A stretch of 64,000 nucleotides of DNA, from positions 1 through 64,000 of the forward strand of contig JAENRP010000174.1 in the NCBI GenBank assembly GCA_024741835.1. The letters run 5' to 3'. Origin of the DNA: Diplocarpon mali. Taxonomy: Eukaryota; Ascomycota; Leotiomycetes; Helotiales; Drepanopezizaceae. A program made the translations under genes and the position numbers. Below the pieces are notes generated by a model. The model searched no databases. It was not told the DNA's origin and saw only the letters and a list, made by a program, of their open reading frames with translations. Positions within the stretch are counted from its first letter, which is position 1; every line of letters begins with the position of its first letter. Shown piece after piece: positions 33,657-44,682 of this stretch.

Positions 33657-35656
33657 ATGTCGCAAGCAGTCTCAACCCAACCTCTGTCGTCTTCTGTGAC
33701 GGAAAAACCCATAGCAACAGTCGGGCGGAAGTTAAGGTCGGTCTTGGGTTCCGGTCAACAGCCAAGTATCAGAATACAACGCCGATATAGAGACCTGCGG
33801 GATGCTGCAGGTGAAGATTTAACGGAGAAGCCTAAGAGCCACGATGCCGCAAAATCAAGAGACAAAACATTTCTTGCTCGAGTCCGGGAAATGTTCAGTA
33901 CCGACCAAAATCATTTGGCAGACCAATCTGCGGTTTCTAGAGACGAATATGACAGCTCCACGGTGGACATACTCGATATCATTGGTATGTATGGTTGGTC
34001 CAATGCCATGCGATAGCACTAACAGATCCACAGATCCAGAAGTAGCAACTCTTTCTACGCTCACCAATGTACAAAATTCCCTATTTGTCCCTTCGCTCGG
34101 AAAGATTTGTAACCGCCGACCTACTTACAATATATCAGAGAGCCAGGACGAGTTAAGAACCTTAGACAAGGTCAAAAACATGCTAAAGAAGATAAAAAAC
34201 CCACTCACGCGTAGCAAAAGTCCCACGTCGATGCAGGCTAAGTTGCAGTATGCTGTGTTACCTGATGGTGAGAAGCTTGGTGGCTGGACAGATGCTGAGA
34301 AGAAGGAGCTCGATGATATGGTGAGGCATCAGCTGCACTCCAAACGGGCCAAGTTCAAGCGCGGGATGAAAGGTTTCCAGCAATATGTTCGCCGACGTGA
34401 GTCGTTCCTATCACATACTCAATCCGACTATCCCAACTAATTTATCCGTAGCCCTGGGGCTCTTCATTACTGTCTACGCTACTTTGATTACATTATTCGG
34501 CGCAGCTTGGGTGCTCTTCCTTATCGGCTGGATTTCTCTGGGGTCGAAACAGAGTTACATCGTCAACGTTGTAGACAACGTTCTGGTCGCTCTCTTCGCC
34601 ATCATTGGCGACGGCTTAGCACCCTTCAGAGCCGTGGATACATACCACATGATATACATTGCGCATTACCATCGAGTTTCCTGGAAATTGCGAGAGAAAC
34701 TTGACCTTCCGGAGCTGGTCGACCCCAACGATTTACCCGAACGGCGAGAAGAAGATGCCGTGCATACCCACGTCGATATCGAGAGCTTGGTAGCTAAAAG
34801 ATTACCACGCGGTCTAGCTCGAAAGGTTGCGCCCATGATTCCCAAGAGTTATGCGCAGAAGATGGTCGCCCGCAGTAAATTCCATGATCCGGCATTCGAG
34901 TTCTCTGTCTTGACCGAAGAGCAACAAGCCAAGCTTGAATACCACGAGCGGAAGTTCTCTAAGAGTCACACGTTCTACAAGCCTCACGAGACAGAGACTC
35001 ATTACGCTTTCCCGCTTAAGCTCCTGGTTGCTGTGGTTTTGTTGCTAGACCTTCATTCCTGTCTCCAGATCACTCTTGGCGCATGCACCTGGGGTATCAA
35101 CTACAAGACACGACCTTTCGCGTTGACGACAGTTATTCTATGTTGCAGTATCACGGCGAATATCACGGCAGGCATTCTGATCTCGAAGGGCGACAAGCGA
35201 ACCCGCAAGCACAAGGTGATCGAGCGAATGATGCGTCAAGAACTCACAACAGAAGCCATAGAAGAGATTACAAAGCGTCGAATGAAAGCAGCCGAAGAGC
35301 GAGGCGAAATCGATCCAGCTGTGCGCAAACGGATCGAAGAAGAGAAGGAACGGAGAGAAAACGAGGAGATCAAGAACTCGTGGAAGGATGTCCCTCTGCT
35401 CCCGAAAACGCTACTCGGCAAGGGTGTGGATAACAGGCAGCCTTCTCTCCCACAGGAGGCGAGGAGGTCAAGCTCTGATGGCAGTGTTGCTGCGACGGGG
35501 AAATGTAAGAATAATATTCCGAGGAAGAGTCTACCGGCTGTTAGAGAGGAGCCGGCGAAACCAAAAACATTGACGATGAAAGGCGAGGCATCGGGGCAGA
35601 CGAGGGGTCAGAGAGTGATTGGATTTATTAGGAAAGCGGATTTGGATAGGAGCTGA
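33657..35656 (+). CDS. DUF2985-type fungal integral membrane protein
   Basis: 631 aa from exons 33657-33984, 34034-34396 and 34452-35656. The shorter alternative end of the first intron (34025) would bring a stop codon into frame, so 34033 is chosen. The first 230 residues are hydrophilic. A block reading KRGMKGFQQYVRRPLGLF, joined across the second intron, enters the first membrane helix (about 232-256). Next come a probable second helix (IVNVVDNVLVALFAIIG), the GLAPFRAVDTYHMIYIAHYH motif, a long cytoplasmic loop, and two more helices near 419-443 and 453-476. The tail is charged (EEIKNSWKDVPLLPKTLLGK). This layout matches the fungal DUF2985 family, related in topology to PLAC8 proteins; its biochemical role is unknown. 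Confidence 0.82.
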
Positions 35657-35982
35657 ATGTTGTCTTGTTGTATGGATCATCCATCCTTGGACTTTATGAC
35701 TTGGATCTTGTGTCAGCGCGTGGCGTTCCCGGAGCGAAAGGGTCTTAATAATATTATATACGATTCCACGTCCGAATGAATCGATTTTTATTTACTCAAC
35801 GTGACCATTTATTACTTGACCAAAATGAACGTTCCGGGGGCCAAGAAACCTGCGGGTAGGGTGTTGGAGCTGGTGGACGGGAGGTTGAATGTCTAGCGAG
35901 CGCGGGAGGATCGGGATAAGAAGGGGGATGCCGTGACTTTGTAGTCTTTGACGAACGTCTGGAAGGCTCGAGATGTTGAGAT

Positions 35983-36165
35983 ATTGTTGCGCCATGAGGA
36001 GCCTGAGGCTCTAAGGACTGGCTTATGTAATCAGCCCCGGAAGTGGCCAAGGAGCAATCCTATATAACGAGCTCAGATATACAGCTAAATTAGAGTTTTA
36101 CAGGCTTCTGCTCACCACTAAGAAAGATTCCTATTTTCAAGCACGGCAGATATCGTTGTAAAGGG
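35983..36165 (-). repeat. Dispersed repeat, copy A (inverted relative to copy B)
   Basis: The reverse complement aligns over about 180 bp with 44500-44682, including CTTTCTTAGTGGTGA, CTAATTTAGCT, GGGGCTGATTACATAAGCC and GAGCCTCAGGCTCCTCATGG. Differences are mostly transitions. The family is unidentified; it could be part of an LTR or a non-autonomous element. Confidence 0.85.
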
Positions 36166-36827
36166 TTTTCACAATCATAGGGAGGGATCAAACGCCGGAT
36201 TCCCGAGCCACGCTAGACTCGCCAGATCAGTCGACAAACTATGCCTAGAATGGGCTGTATCAGAGAAATTGCCTCCCAGAACTTGGTACTTCGAATCGCT
36301 TGGATCCATCACCGCTCAGCATCCTCCTTTCTTTGCTGCCTAGAATTTGAGAATGCGCGACAACATGAGGTGGCCAGGCAACGGAAAACCACCACGTGAC
36401 CATGGTGGCCGAATATCTTGAGCGGCTCGTCATTTCCATTGCCCCCTCGAACACCCGCACCAAGCCAACGCCCATCTCTACAGACCAGATCCTCGCGCTG
36501 TACTTTATCTACTGGTGAACAGTATGCCGAGCTGTTTGCTTTCCAATGCTCCAAGTGCTACACTCGGTTGCCAGTGGCGGTACTAGGGAGCCAGTCCCTT
36601 GCTCTGCCGCGGGATCTTCAGGTCCAGCCCAACCTAAGCTTCTAGCGACAGATCTGCAAGAAACGATGCATTTTGCTCAGGCTTAAGCCTTAAGAATGTG
36701 ATGCTAACAAACTAGACGACGAAGACGTCATATACGGTCTATCTGGCCCAAAAATGACTCTTATCTCATCTACTTTAGCTCATGGCCGTCCTTTTTCCTC
36801 ATTTGCCTTTCTTTATAGTTAGACTTC
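36166..36827. other. Upstream region of the GMC oxidoreductase gene
   Basis: Promoter and leader of the downstream gene. A 38-codon frame at 36402-36518 reads like coding sequence (MVAEYLERLVISIAPSN) but has no partner exon or family I know. Nothing else seen. Confidence 0.5.
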
Positions 36828-38979
36828 ATGAGTATGGCATTTTGGAATCGTTGCGCGGCACTCCTGAATCTTCTACCCCTCAGCGTTGCAGCTAGCAGCT
36901 ATCTTCAACCAGGCGCCGGGAAATCTTCTGGCATCCCCAACAGAAATGCCTCGTATGACTATGTCGTTGTTGGAGGAGGAACGGCTGGGCTGGCGGTCGC
37001 GATGAGACTGGCTGAGAATAGTTCTTACAGTGTTGCTGTAGTTGAGGCCGGCGGCTTCTACCAGATTGAGAATGGCAATCAGAGTGTCGTGCCGCTGTAC
37101 AACTCGGAGTTTGCAGCCCTCGACGACCCAACGGCCAATCCGACTGTTGATTGGGGTTTCGTGACAACCCCCCAGGCTGGTGCTAACAATCGCTCATTGC
37201 ATTACGCGCGCGGCAAAACCCGTATGTCCAAACTCTCTTCTACAATACCTCGGCTCTTGAAGGCTTTTTTCCGAGCCGGGATCTCAAGACAAGTCTCAGA
37301 CCTTGAGATGCCGCAGAAAATAGGCTAACTTACTAGAAGTGGGTGGTTCCTCGGCGCTTAACGCGAATATCTATAACCGTGGAACACGAGGCTCTCATCA
37401 ACGATGGGCTGATATTGTGGGAGATGACGCATATTTGTTCGAGAATTTCCTACATTTTTTCGCAAAGGGAACCAATTACACTGCCCCAAATACCAATCTC
37501 AGAGCTGTGAACGCTTCTGTGCCATCCCCAGGCAATATCTCTGCGCAATATAGCGGTGGTCCGGTTCACATTTCTTATAGCAACTTTGCTCTTCCCTTCA
37601 CGAGCTGGGCTAATCTCGCCTTTTCCGCACTCGGGTTCAAGAACGTGTCATCGTTTAGCAATGGCGAGCTTCTGGGCGCTCAATACGCACCTTCGGTACT
37701 GCAACCTGATACCAATCAGAGAGAAACATCCGAGACATCGTACCTCCAGGCAGCTTTTGAGAGTGGCCGCACTAATATAAAAGTTTATACTCACACATTG
37801 GCACTTCAAGTTCTCTTCTCCGGAAACAAGACTGCTACGGGGGTGTTGGTCCGATCCGGGGTTGCGGACTACGTCCTCAGCGCCAGAAAAGAAGTAATCG
37901 TCAGCGCGGGTGCCTTTCAGTCTCCTCAGTTATTGATGGTATCTGGGATTGGCCCGGCGGATACGCTTGCGCAACATAATATCAGCGTAATTGCAGACCG
38001 TCCAGGTGTCGGACAAGACATGTGGGATCATATTGATATAGAAGTAACGTGGAAAGTTGGCGTCGTCGGCCTGAACACACTGAAAAATACCACCTATGCT
38101 GCGGAGCAGGCAAAATTGTTTCAGGATGCAGAGACAAAACCAACGAGTTCTATTTATGGGAACTATGGTGCGGATTACATCGGCTGGGAGAAGCTACCTG
38201 AACCCTATCGGTCAAATCTGTCGAACAGCACACTGGAAGAATTCGCACAATTCCCTGCAGACTGGCCAGAGATTGAATATGAGATTGCTTCTGTCATTCA
38301 ATCGGAAGCTGAGGACGACTATAATGGTGAGTTATCGCCAGGTAGATATGCAATGCTGAATCCCCATTCTCTATAGGCTATGGAACGTTCGTCATTGTCC
38401 CAGTCAGCCCAGTGTCTCGTGGAAATGTTACGCTCCAGACCAGCTCCATGCTTGACCCTCCAATCATCAACCCCAACGTACGTATATATTTTCTGACAGC
38501 TCCAGATCTTGGTTCCCTATTTTAGGATCAGGTCTTGAGATCCGAGACCCAAAACTTTTCAGGTCCACAAATTGAAGAATGTAATGCTGACCGTGCATAA
38601 GTGGCTCACTGCCCAAGCCGATAAGGAGCTCGCACTTCAGGCATTGAAGAGAGGGCGGGCTATCATTTCTTCGGCTGCCATGCAGCCAATCCTCATCGGC
38701 GACGAGTATGCGCCTGGGCAAATGGTGCAGACCGACGAGCAACTGAACGAGTTTATCCGCAACAATCTGTTTATGAACTGGCACGCCGCTTGCACCTGTC
38801 GGATGGGAAAGGTCAACGATACCATGGCGGTGGTGGACTCGAAAGCGAGTGTAATCGGTGTGAGCGGGCTCAGGGTGGTGGATGCTTCCGCTTTTGCTCT
38901 ATTACCTCCCGGGCATCCTGTCTCCACTACCTACGGGTTGGCGGAGAAGATCAGCGCGGATATCATCGCGGCTCGCTGA
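36828..38979 (+). CDS. Secreted GMC-family FAD oxidoreductase
   Basis: Glucose-methanol-choline (AA3_2-like) alcohol or sugar oxidase/dehydrogenase, 620 aa. Exons 36828-37221, 37337-38326, 38377-38477 and 38602-38979. The signal peptide is MSMAFWNRCAALLNLLPLSVAAS (or starts at Met3). FAD dinucleotide motif YDYVVVGGGTAGLAVAMRL near residue 43; GMC signature 1 ARGKTQVGGSSALN near 127-140, created by splicing; signature 2 GAFQSPQLLMVSGIGP near 322-337. The catalytic pair is His near 555 in NWHAACTCRMG and His near 599 in GHPVSTTY. Many N-glycosylation sequons (NxS/T) fit secretion. The last acceptor was set at 38601 because it gives INPNWLTAQADKELALQA, the usual GMC reading; the earlier alternative at VHKLKN is less family-like. 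Substrate unknown. Confidence 0.92.
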
Positions 38980-40833
38980 GCTCTGTCCTGCGCATTTCAG
39001 GGTCACCTGTCTCCGTGGAGCAGAGCGCGGTCCGGCATCGGGTGTTAGGAAGGTGCAGATGCATAAATGTTCACTTAGTCTAGAACATACCGCTCATTTG
39101 TTGTGAGTCATGAATAAGGCAGCCGCTCGGGATTATGATATTTTATATCAAAACTTGGAGCTCCCTTCGGCTTATGTCATTCTCCCTGCCCCTAGGCAGT
39201 CAGTCATTGCTTCACTGCGATACAATTTCTTTATGCTTTTGTTAGGTATGGCTATACGTACAAGGCCTGATATCTTCGCCCTAATTCTTCTAATCAGATT
39301 AGGGAGCTTGGAAAATGTGTCACGTACTGACACCACAACTCTCCTGAGCTCAGGCACTACCGCCCTCAGCGAACGGTACAAAGCATACGAAAACGCGCAC
39401 GTTCTTTTCCTTTTTCAAAGCCTGACTCACGCCTAGAAGCTTTTCCATAACGGAGAAGAGTGGAAGAACTTCAGGTGTGTGTTGAGTTATCCCTTTGAAA
39501 TCTGTTCCGATAATGTGTGGTGACTAGAAGGTGACATGAGCCGGCTGTATTGAATGCCTCTATCAACACGGTGACTTTCTTCCATGTCGCCACCTGGCCC
39601 GCAGAAAATACAGTGACAATAAAAATCGACCAACGAGATCCTCCCGCACCAACTAAGGATCCGATCACCCGTAGACCGTCCCCAATATGGAAGAAAGACA
39701 TACACCAACGCCCCTCCCAAGCTCCCCTTCAAGACCCGTGTCCCGACAACAGCGAAAACATCAGCTCAACGCATCCTACCCCGCTACATCGCATCGCCAC
39801 ATCCCGCCCCGTTTCTAGCAGCGTGCTTTCCTGACCAGACACGCTTCCGCTCCAGGAGCAGAACAGCCAGCGGTAAAACCCACCGTGTGAGAAGCAGGCT
39901 GTCGAGCAGAAGCTGTCACCTTAGCTCTACGCCTGCCCCGACGCCGCGTAGATGACCAGACTCCCAGCGTGGACGTGGACGTACTCATCACTCGGCGGAT
40001 CCTGCTACCCCGGCTGTGATGACTGCTGATGGGAGAAACGATATGGGAAAGGGAAAAAAAATAGGAAATGGAGAAAAACCAGAAGCAAAGACAGCATCAC
40101 AAGCGAGGAGCGAGACGCGGGGGAGAAGCGAAGATAAGCGACCGGAGGAGAAACCCTTGAAAGCGGGACCTGGATCAACTAGTATAACTATTCCCTCGAT
40201 AGAGCTTTCAGCGGGACCCGATACTCACCAGTTTCCCTATTGTTGCCTATGTCAGCCTCGGTTCCGTTCTCGTGCCTCCATATGTTGTTTTCATCGCTTC
40301 CTACCGTTCACCATTTCCACTAAGCACATCACGTCACCAGCTGCCAGGGATCTAGCACGAGCCACCTATTACTAATACGTCTTTAATACTAACAAGAACA
40401 ACGATTATAAAGTAACATTAGATTTAATAGTAGGTTAGATAAGATTAGAATAGATAGTCAAAATCAAATCAGAATGGACTATTCCAATCGTACAGTTAAT
40501 CGTCTGCAGTTTGTTCCATGACCACCAACTAACCCAAGAACCTATTTCCTACAGCCTATTTCTTACATCCTCTATCCAGACTCAGGCTGAGCGTGGTATT
40601 CTTTACATCTCGACCCAAATCGAAGCTCTGCCGCCTCTTTCCCATTTCCCTAATCGTGATCATACGGGGTAGCCTCGTCGTTCGCACAGAAATCCTGTTC
40701 TCTGTTCTGTGATCCGCCTGGAACATAATTCCAAACGCCCACACTTCCTCTCAGCCCATTAATTCTGACCCCTACATAGGTACAATACAATAGCTTTCAC
40801 AATAACCAAGCTTCCTAATCCTGGATCCTGAAC
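38980..40833. other. Intergenic region
   Basis: GMC 3' UTR followed by moderately AT-rich sequence. Open frames at 39110-39436 and 40016-40375 lack domains and natural exon signals. An AT-rich patch lies at 40380-40470. No gene supported. Confidence 0.5.
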
Positions 40834-41691
40834 CTATCTCTGTGGGCACACTCCCCCACAAACACCCTTCCTCCTCCTCATCCGCGGCGCACTCCTCACC
40901 TTTCCCCTCAACAGCCTCCCATAACCAGCGTCAAGACCCGCCTTTCGGACACCGCGGGGCGTGCTCGCCCGCCGGAGCGTCATCTCCTCTTCCTGGGCCA
41001 GGATACACGCATCAACCAGCTCGTCGCCCATTTTGACGAAGCCTTCGTCGTCCTCGCAGGCACCGACACCAACACCAAAGCCTCCCCGAGCAAACTCTCG
41101 GTCGTGCTGATCCGCTGCTCTGTCAGTTTCAGTCGAGCGTACGTGACGAGAGGTCGAGGAACGGAATCGGCATTGCTCAGAATTCGAGATCATGTCTTCG
41201 ACCAGAGAGGCGATGTCTCGCATATGGCTCTTGCAGCTCTGCAGCCGCACGTTCACCTGCCTCTGCAGGCGTCTGCTGGCCACCGTCTTCGTGTGCAGAT
41301 CAGGGAAGGACAATTGTGCGGTGACCAGGCCGCCGGTCCTGGGTACGTATGCGATTTCCTGCGGAGAGAAATCGTACTCGTTCTCCGTCGAGGAGGAGCC
41401 GATTGAGAGCGAGGGGCTGGGGACTGTCCATACCGAGGCGTCTGCGGGCATGTGGTAGTTGTCTGTACTGGTGTTTGCTTGTCCTTGTATACTCTGCTGC
41501 TCGAGCCGCTGCACAATCTCGCTGATCCCTCCGCGCGGGACCAGGCCACTTTTCTGGCCGAAATACGACCTAGACCTTGCTTCGGATTCTGCTGCCGGGA
41601 AAAACGACGTGTCGGTTGGCGACAAGGCTTCATCCTGCGTGGAGGGAGGCAGCGTGTGCGGTTGCGCGCCGAAGGTAAAGTGGTCGAACAT
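40834..41691 (-). CDS. Hypothetical Ser/Arg-rich protein
   Basis: Single open frame of 285 aa with a proper ATG (MFDHFTFGAQPHTLPPS). I recognise no family. The first half is disordered and Ser/Pro-rich with short conserved-looking motifs (KSGLVPRGGISEIVQRLEQQ, FSPQEIAYVPRTGG). The middle is a likely amphipathic helix or coiled coil (RLQRQVNVRLQSCKSHMRDI). The C-terminus is basic (LRRASTPRGVRKAGLDAGYG, then RSAPRMRRRKG). Length, stop-free frame and phrase-like motifs argue it is real, and the ending suggests a nuclear or chromatin-associated protein, but that is inference. GC is higher than in the flanks. Confidence 0.65.
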   Translation of the reverse strand: MFDHFTFGAQPHTLPPSTQDEALSPTDTSFFPAAESEARSRSYFGQKSGLVPRGGISEIVQRLEQQSIQGQANTSTDNYHMPADASVWTVPSPSLSIGSSSTENEYDFSPQEIAYVPRTGGLVTAQLSFPDLHTKTVASRRLQRQVNVRLQSCKSHMRDIASLVEDMISNSEQCRFRSSTSRHVRSTETDRAADQHDREFARGGFGVGVGACEDDEGFVKMGDELVDACILAQEEEMTLRRASTPRGVRKAGLDAGYGRLLRGKVRSAPRMRRRKGVCGGVCPQR

Positions 41692-44499
41692 TGTGGACTT
41701 GAGATCCCGTTTTACCGGTGGAGAAGGCGGTGGATAATATTGAGGGCAGAGGAAGGAGGAATGGTTGTGAGGCCAGGCTCGAGTCGTCTAGGCTCAATCA
41801 GAACTGAGTGAAAGAGGGCGTGGCGTAGTCCCCCGCTATCTTGTGCGCTTGCCGATGTGCAGCTTTCCTACTGCATCGTGGTATAGAAAGATGGATTTGA
41901 AATGGCGAGCGGTGTTCACGCGTGCACAGCAATTTCGTATGCGTCGCGTGCTGGGTAGGCAGGAAGACTGGTAGCCAGCGAAGCCCGTTAAGCATTCAAG
42001 GGTTGAGCCTCCGTTCGGCAGGGCACGAGGGGTGTAATATAACAGGAGCAGACTCAAGTTGCTGGAAGCGAGGCCCAGTATGCAAAGCTTGGAAACCCCG
42101 GAGAGTCCAGCCCAGGGTGTACAGTTACGTACAGTATCTACAGGGTCTTCCCACGAGATGCTGAATCGATGGCGCTGCACCTACTGTGAGTGGTGGATTG
42201 GCGGGCCAGGGGGGGGGGGCAGATCGAGCAGAGCCCTAGATGTACCGACGCTCCGAATCTGGGTGGGCCGGTACCTGCTGGGTGCTGAGTACTGGGTGCG
42301 GCCGCAGCAGAAGCTTTCTCGATAGTAAGAAGTAGTCGGAGTTGTCATGGTGGTGGAGTTAACCCGACTGCTACTGTAAACAGTTGAGTGCAGGCCAGAA
42401 GCTTTGCCCCTTACCTTAGCGACAGAGGCAGTGCAAAGCGCCCCGGCACCGCTCCCAAGACCACAGCGCCCACCAGATCCGAGTCCTCAGCCATCAGCAG
42501 GAGTAGCAGACGGAAGCACAGGAGCAGAGAGACGCCTTACCGTCGAGGGGCCAGTGTTTGTGTTCTGGAAGACGCCTCATCGCTAGGCTTGGGGCCAGCC
42601 AGCGCTTGCCGCTCCTCGGGAATGCGCTCTGACTGTCAAAGCAGCAGATATCATGGCTCGGCGGAACGGTGGGGAATTTGAAGTGCCCGAGTCGACGCCG
42701 TCCAAGAGGCCTGGCAGGGGGCAAACCCTGACCCGGCTCCATCTGACACAGTCACTGTGCCAGATGCGGGTGATAATGAACCACCCCCAGCCCTCCAGCG
42801 CCCGTCGCCGGGGTCGTATCCGGCTGTTCTGCTTTCCATGCTTTTCGTCGGAAAACAACCCTCAGAAGAAGCGTGGAAACCACGCAACTCCAGCCGCCAC
42901 CCAAGCCGCCACTCTCTCGTAAACCGGCACGCCTTACCCTCTCGGTCTCGGTCTCTCTTAGTCTCTCTCTCTTTCTCCCAGACATCCCCCCTCGGAGACT
43001 CAGACGCAAACGAAATTCATGTCCCGTATGCCGGCTTCACACTCCACCTCCGCACCTACCAATCTCTGCACCCGCCCGCGAGCCCGGCGATCCATGAATC
43101 TATCAGCCTTTCCCTGCCACGGGAGAGATCGGCCGCGTCCGTGACCGCGTCTGTGTTGATGTCCGTGTCTGTCGGGCCTGTGCTTCTAGAAGACAATAGC
43201 AGATCGGCGCGATCAGCGAGGCGCGGTCGTTCTTGGGCATGATTTTTCGAAGCTTTCGGAGAGGGCGGAATCGCCGGGCGCTTGCTTGTTGATTTTAAAA
43301 TTCGCGCGGGGGAAGTAGTGCTGCAAGTTCCGCGGGCTCGCATCGTAGGCGTTGATGTCATAGTTGGTGGGTGAGTGTTGAGTGCTGAGTGAGAAGAAAC
43401 CATAAATCATAATCCGGTGCCAGTCTCTTCTCTAGCTAGTGCTCCGAGAGGTTGCACGGTTAAGCCGAGGAGTGTGTAGTCCCGCGCCCCGCTCCTTCGG
43501 AAAGCCTTGGCGGGCCGCTGCCAAGCGACCTCCTCCCCGCCCCGGGTCTTCTCAGCCAAGCCATCATCCATCCAGAATGCACACAATTAAAGCTGGGAGT
43601 CAAACATCCTCTCAAGACTGGCTCCTGTGACAACTGGCTTAGTACGTGAGAAGCCGCATTCCAAACTTCTCTCTATCAGCCCCTTGCAGCCTCCACATCT
43701 TCTAGAAGGCTGCCAACCACCTAGCGCGCCGGAGAAAGCCTATTCACCCACTCGTTGATTGTGCCAACAGTCGAGATTCCAGCACACTGTATACTCTGTC
43801 CGAGGTGCTGTGTGTGTGCTACGCCAATGACCTGCGTGGTGCTCTCTTGAGTCTGGACCCGGTTCGCTGGTTGCTCGCGGGATAGTCCTGTGTGCTCCTC
43901 TATCTAGTTATCAAGCTTGGCGGATGCAGAAGGCGAGAGTTTATTTAAATTAAAGGCTTTCTCACTTTCACATCACCAGGTATTCTGTCAAGTCTGGAGA
44001 TGCAAAATGTGTGTTTGGAAAGCGCCAAGTAAGAGCGAGACTTTGCACTTTAAGGACGCCAAGTGCAGGGAGACTCTGCATTTCACACTTCTCGGTGACG
44101 TTGTGCCTCCTAGGACTCCCCCTCGGCTGATTCGGAAGCAATCAAGTAGTACCTGTATAGATATTCGTAGACATACCATCTGCAGCAAACCGGCTTTGAA
44201 AAGCTTACTGTTCCTCTTCATTTCAGGAACAAGCTATTCTCACTCGAGATCACGTTAATGCCAACCAAAACCATCATCCCTGTGAGTGAATTGTCCTGTC
44301 ATCTACTGCAGTATCTTAGCAGCAGGTTGCCTGATTATCAAAGAATATCCTCCCTTATAACCAATCCACCGACTCTTTCGCTCCGGACTCCCCTTTCCTT
44401 GTCCGATGCACATTTTCTTTCCATGATATTACCTTACATGCTTCATATTTTTTCAAGGCCTCGGAAACACAGTCTGATGGCTTGCTACCCTAGTTATTG
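41692..44499. other. Intergenic region, GC-rich then AT-rich
   Basis: Promoter side of the hypothetical gene followed by GC-rich sequence at 42.2-43.6 kb with several overlapping frames; the longest (42757-43242, plus) has no domain and low-complexity Ser/Arg composition. Nothing could be supported as a gene. Confidence 0.45.
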
Positions 44500-44682
44500 C
44501 TTACCATTGTATTCCTGTCGTGCTTGAAAAAAGGGATCTTTCTTAGTGGTGAACAGAGGCTTGTAAATTTCTAATTTAGCTATATATCTAAACTCCTTTT
44601 TATAGGAGTGCTCTTTGGCCACTTCAGGGGCTGATTACATAAGCCAGTCCTTTGAGCCTCAGGCTCCTCATGGCGCAACAAT
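44500..44682 (+). repeat. Dispersed repeat, copy B
   Basis: Inverted partner of copy A at 35983-36165. The shared end is CTCATGGCGCAACAAT; similarity fades near 44500 at the other end. Mostly transition differences. Confidence 0.85.

Noticed and set aside
36402..36518. 38-codon coding-like frame upstream of the GMC gene
   Set aside because: Too short to support without homology or a connecting exon.
42757..43242. 161-codon plus-strand frame, GC-rich
   Set aside because: Low-complexity Ser/Arg/Pro composition, alternative frames also open, no splice support or recognised domain.
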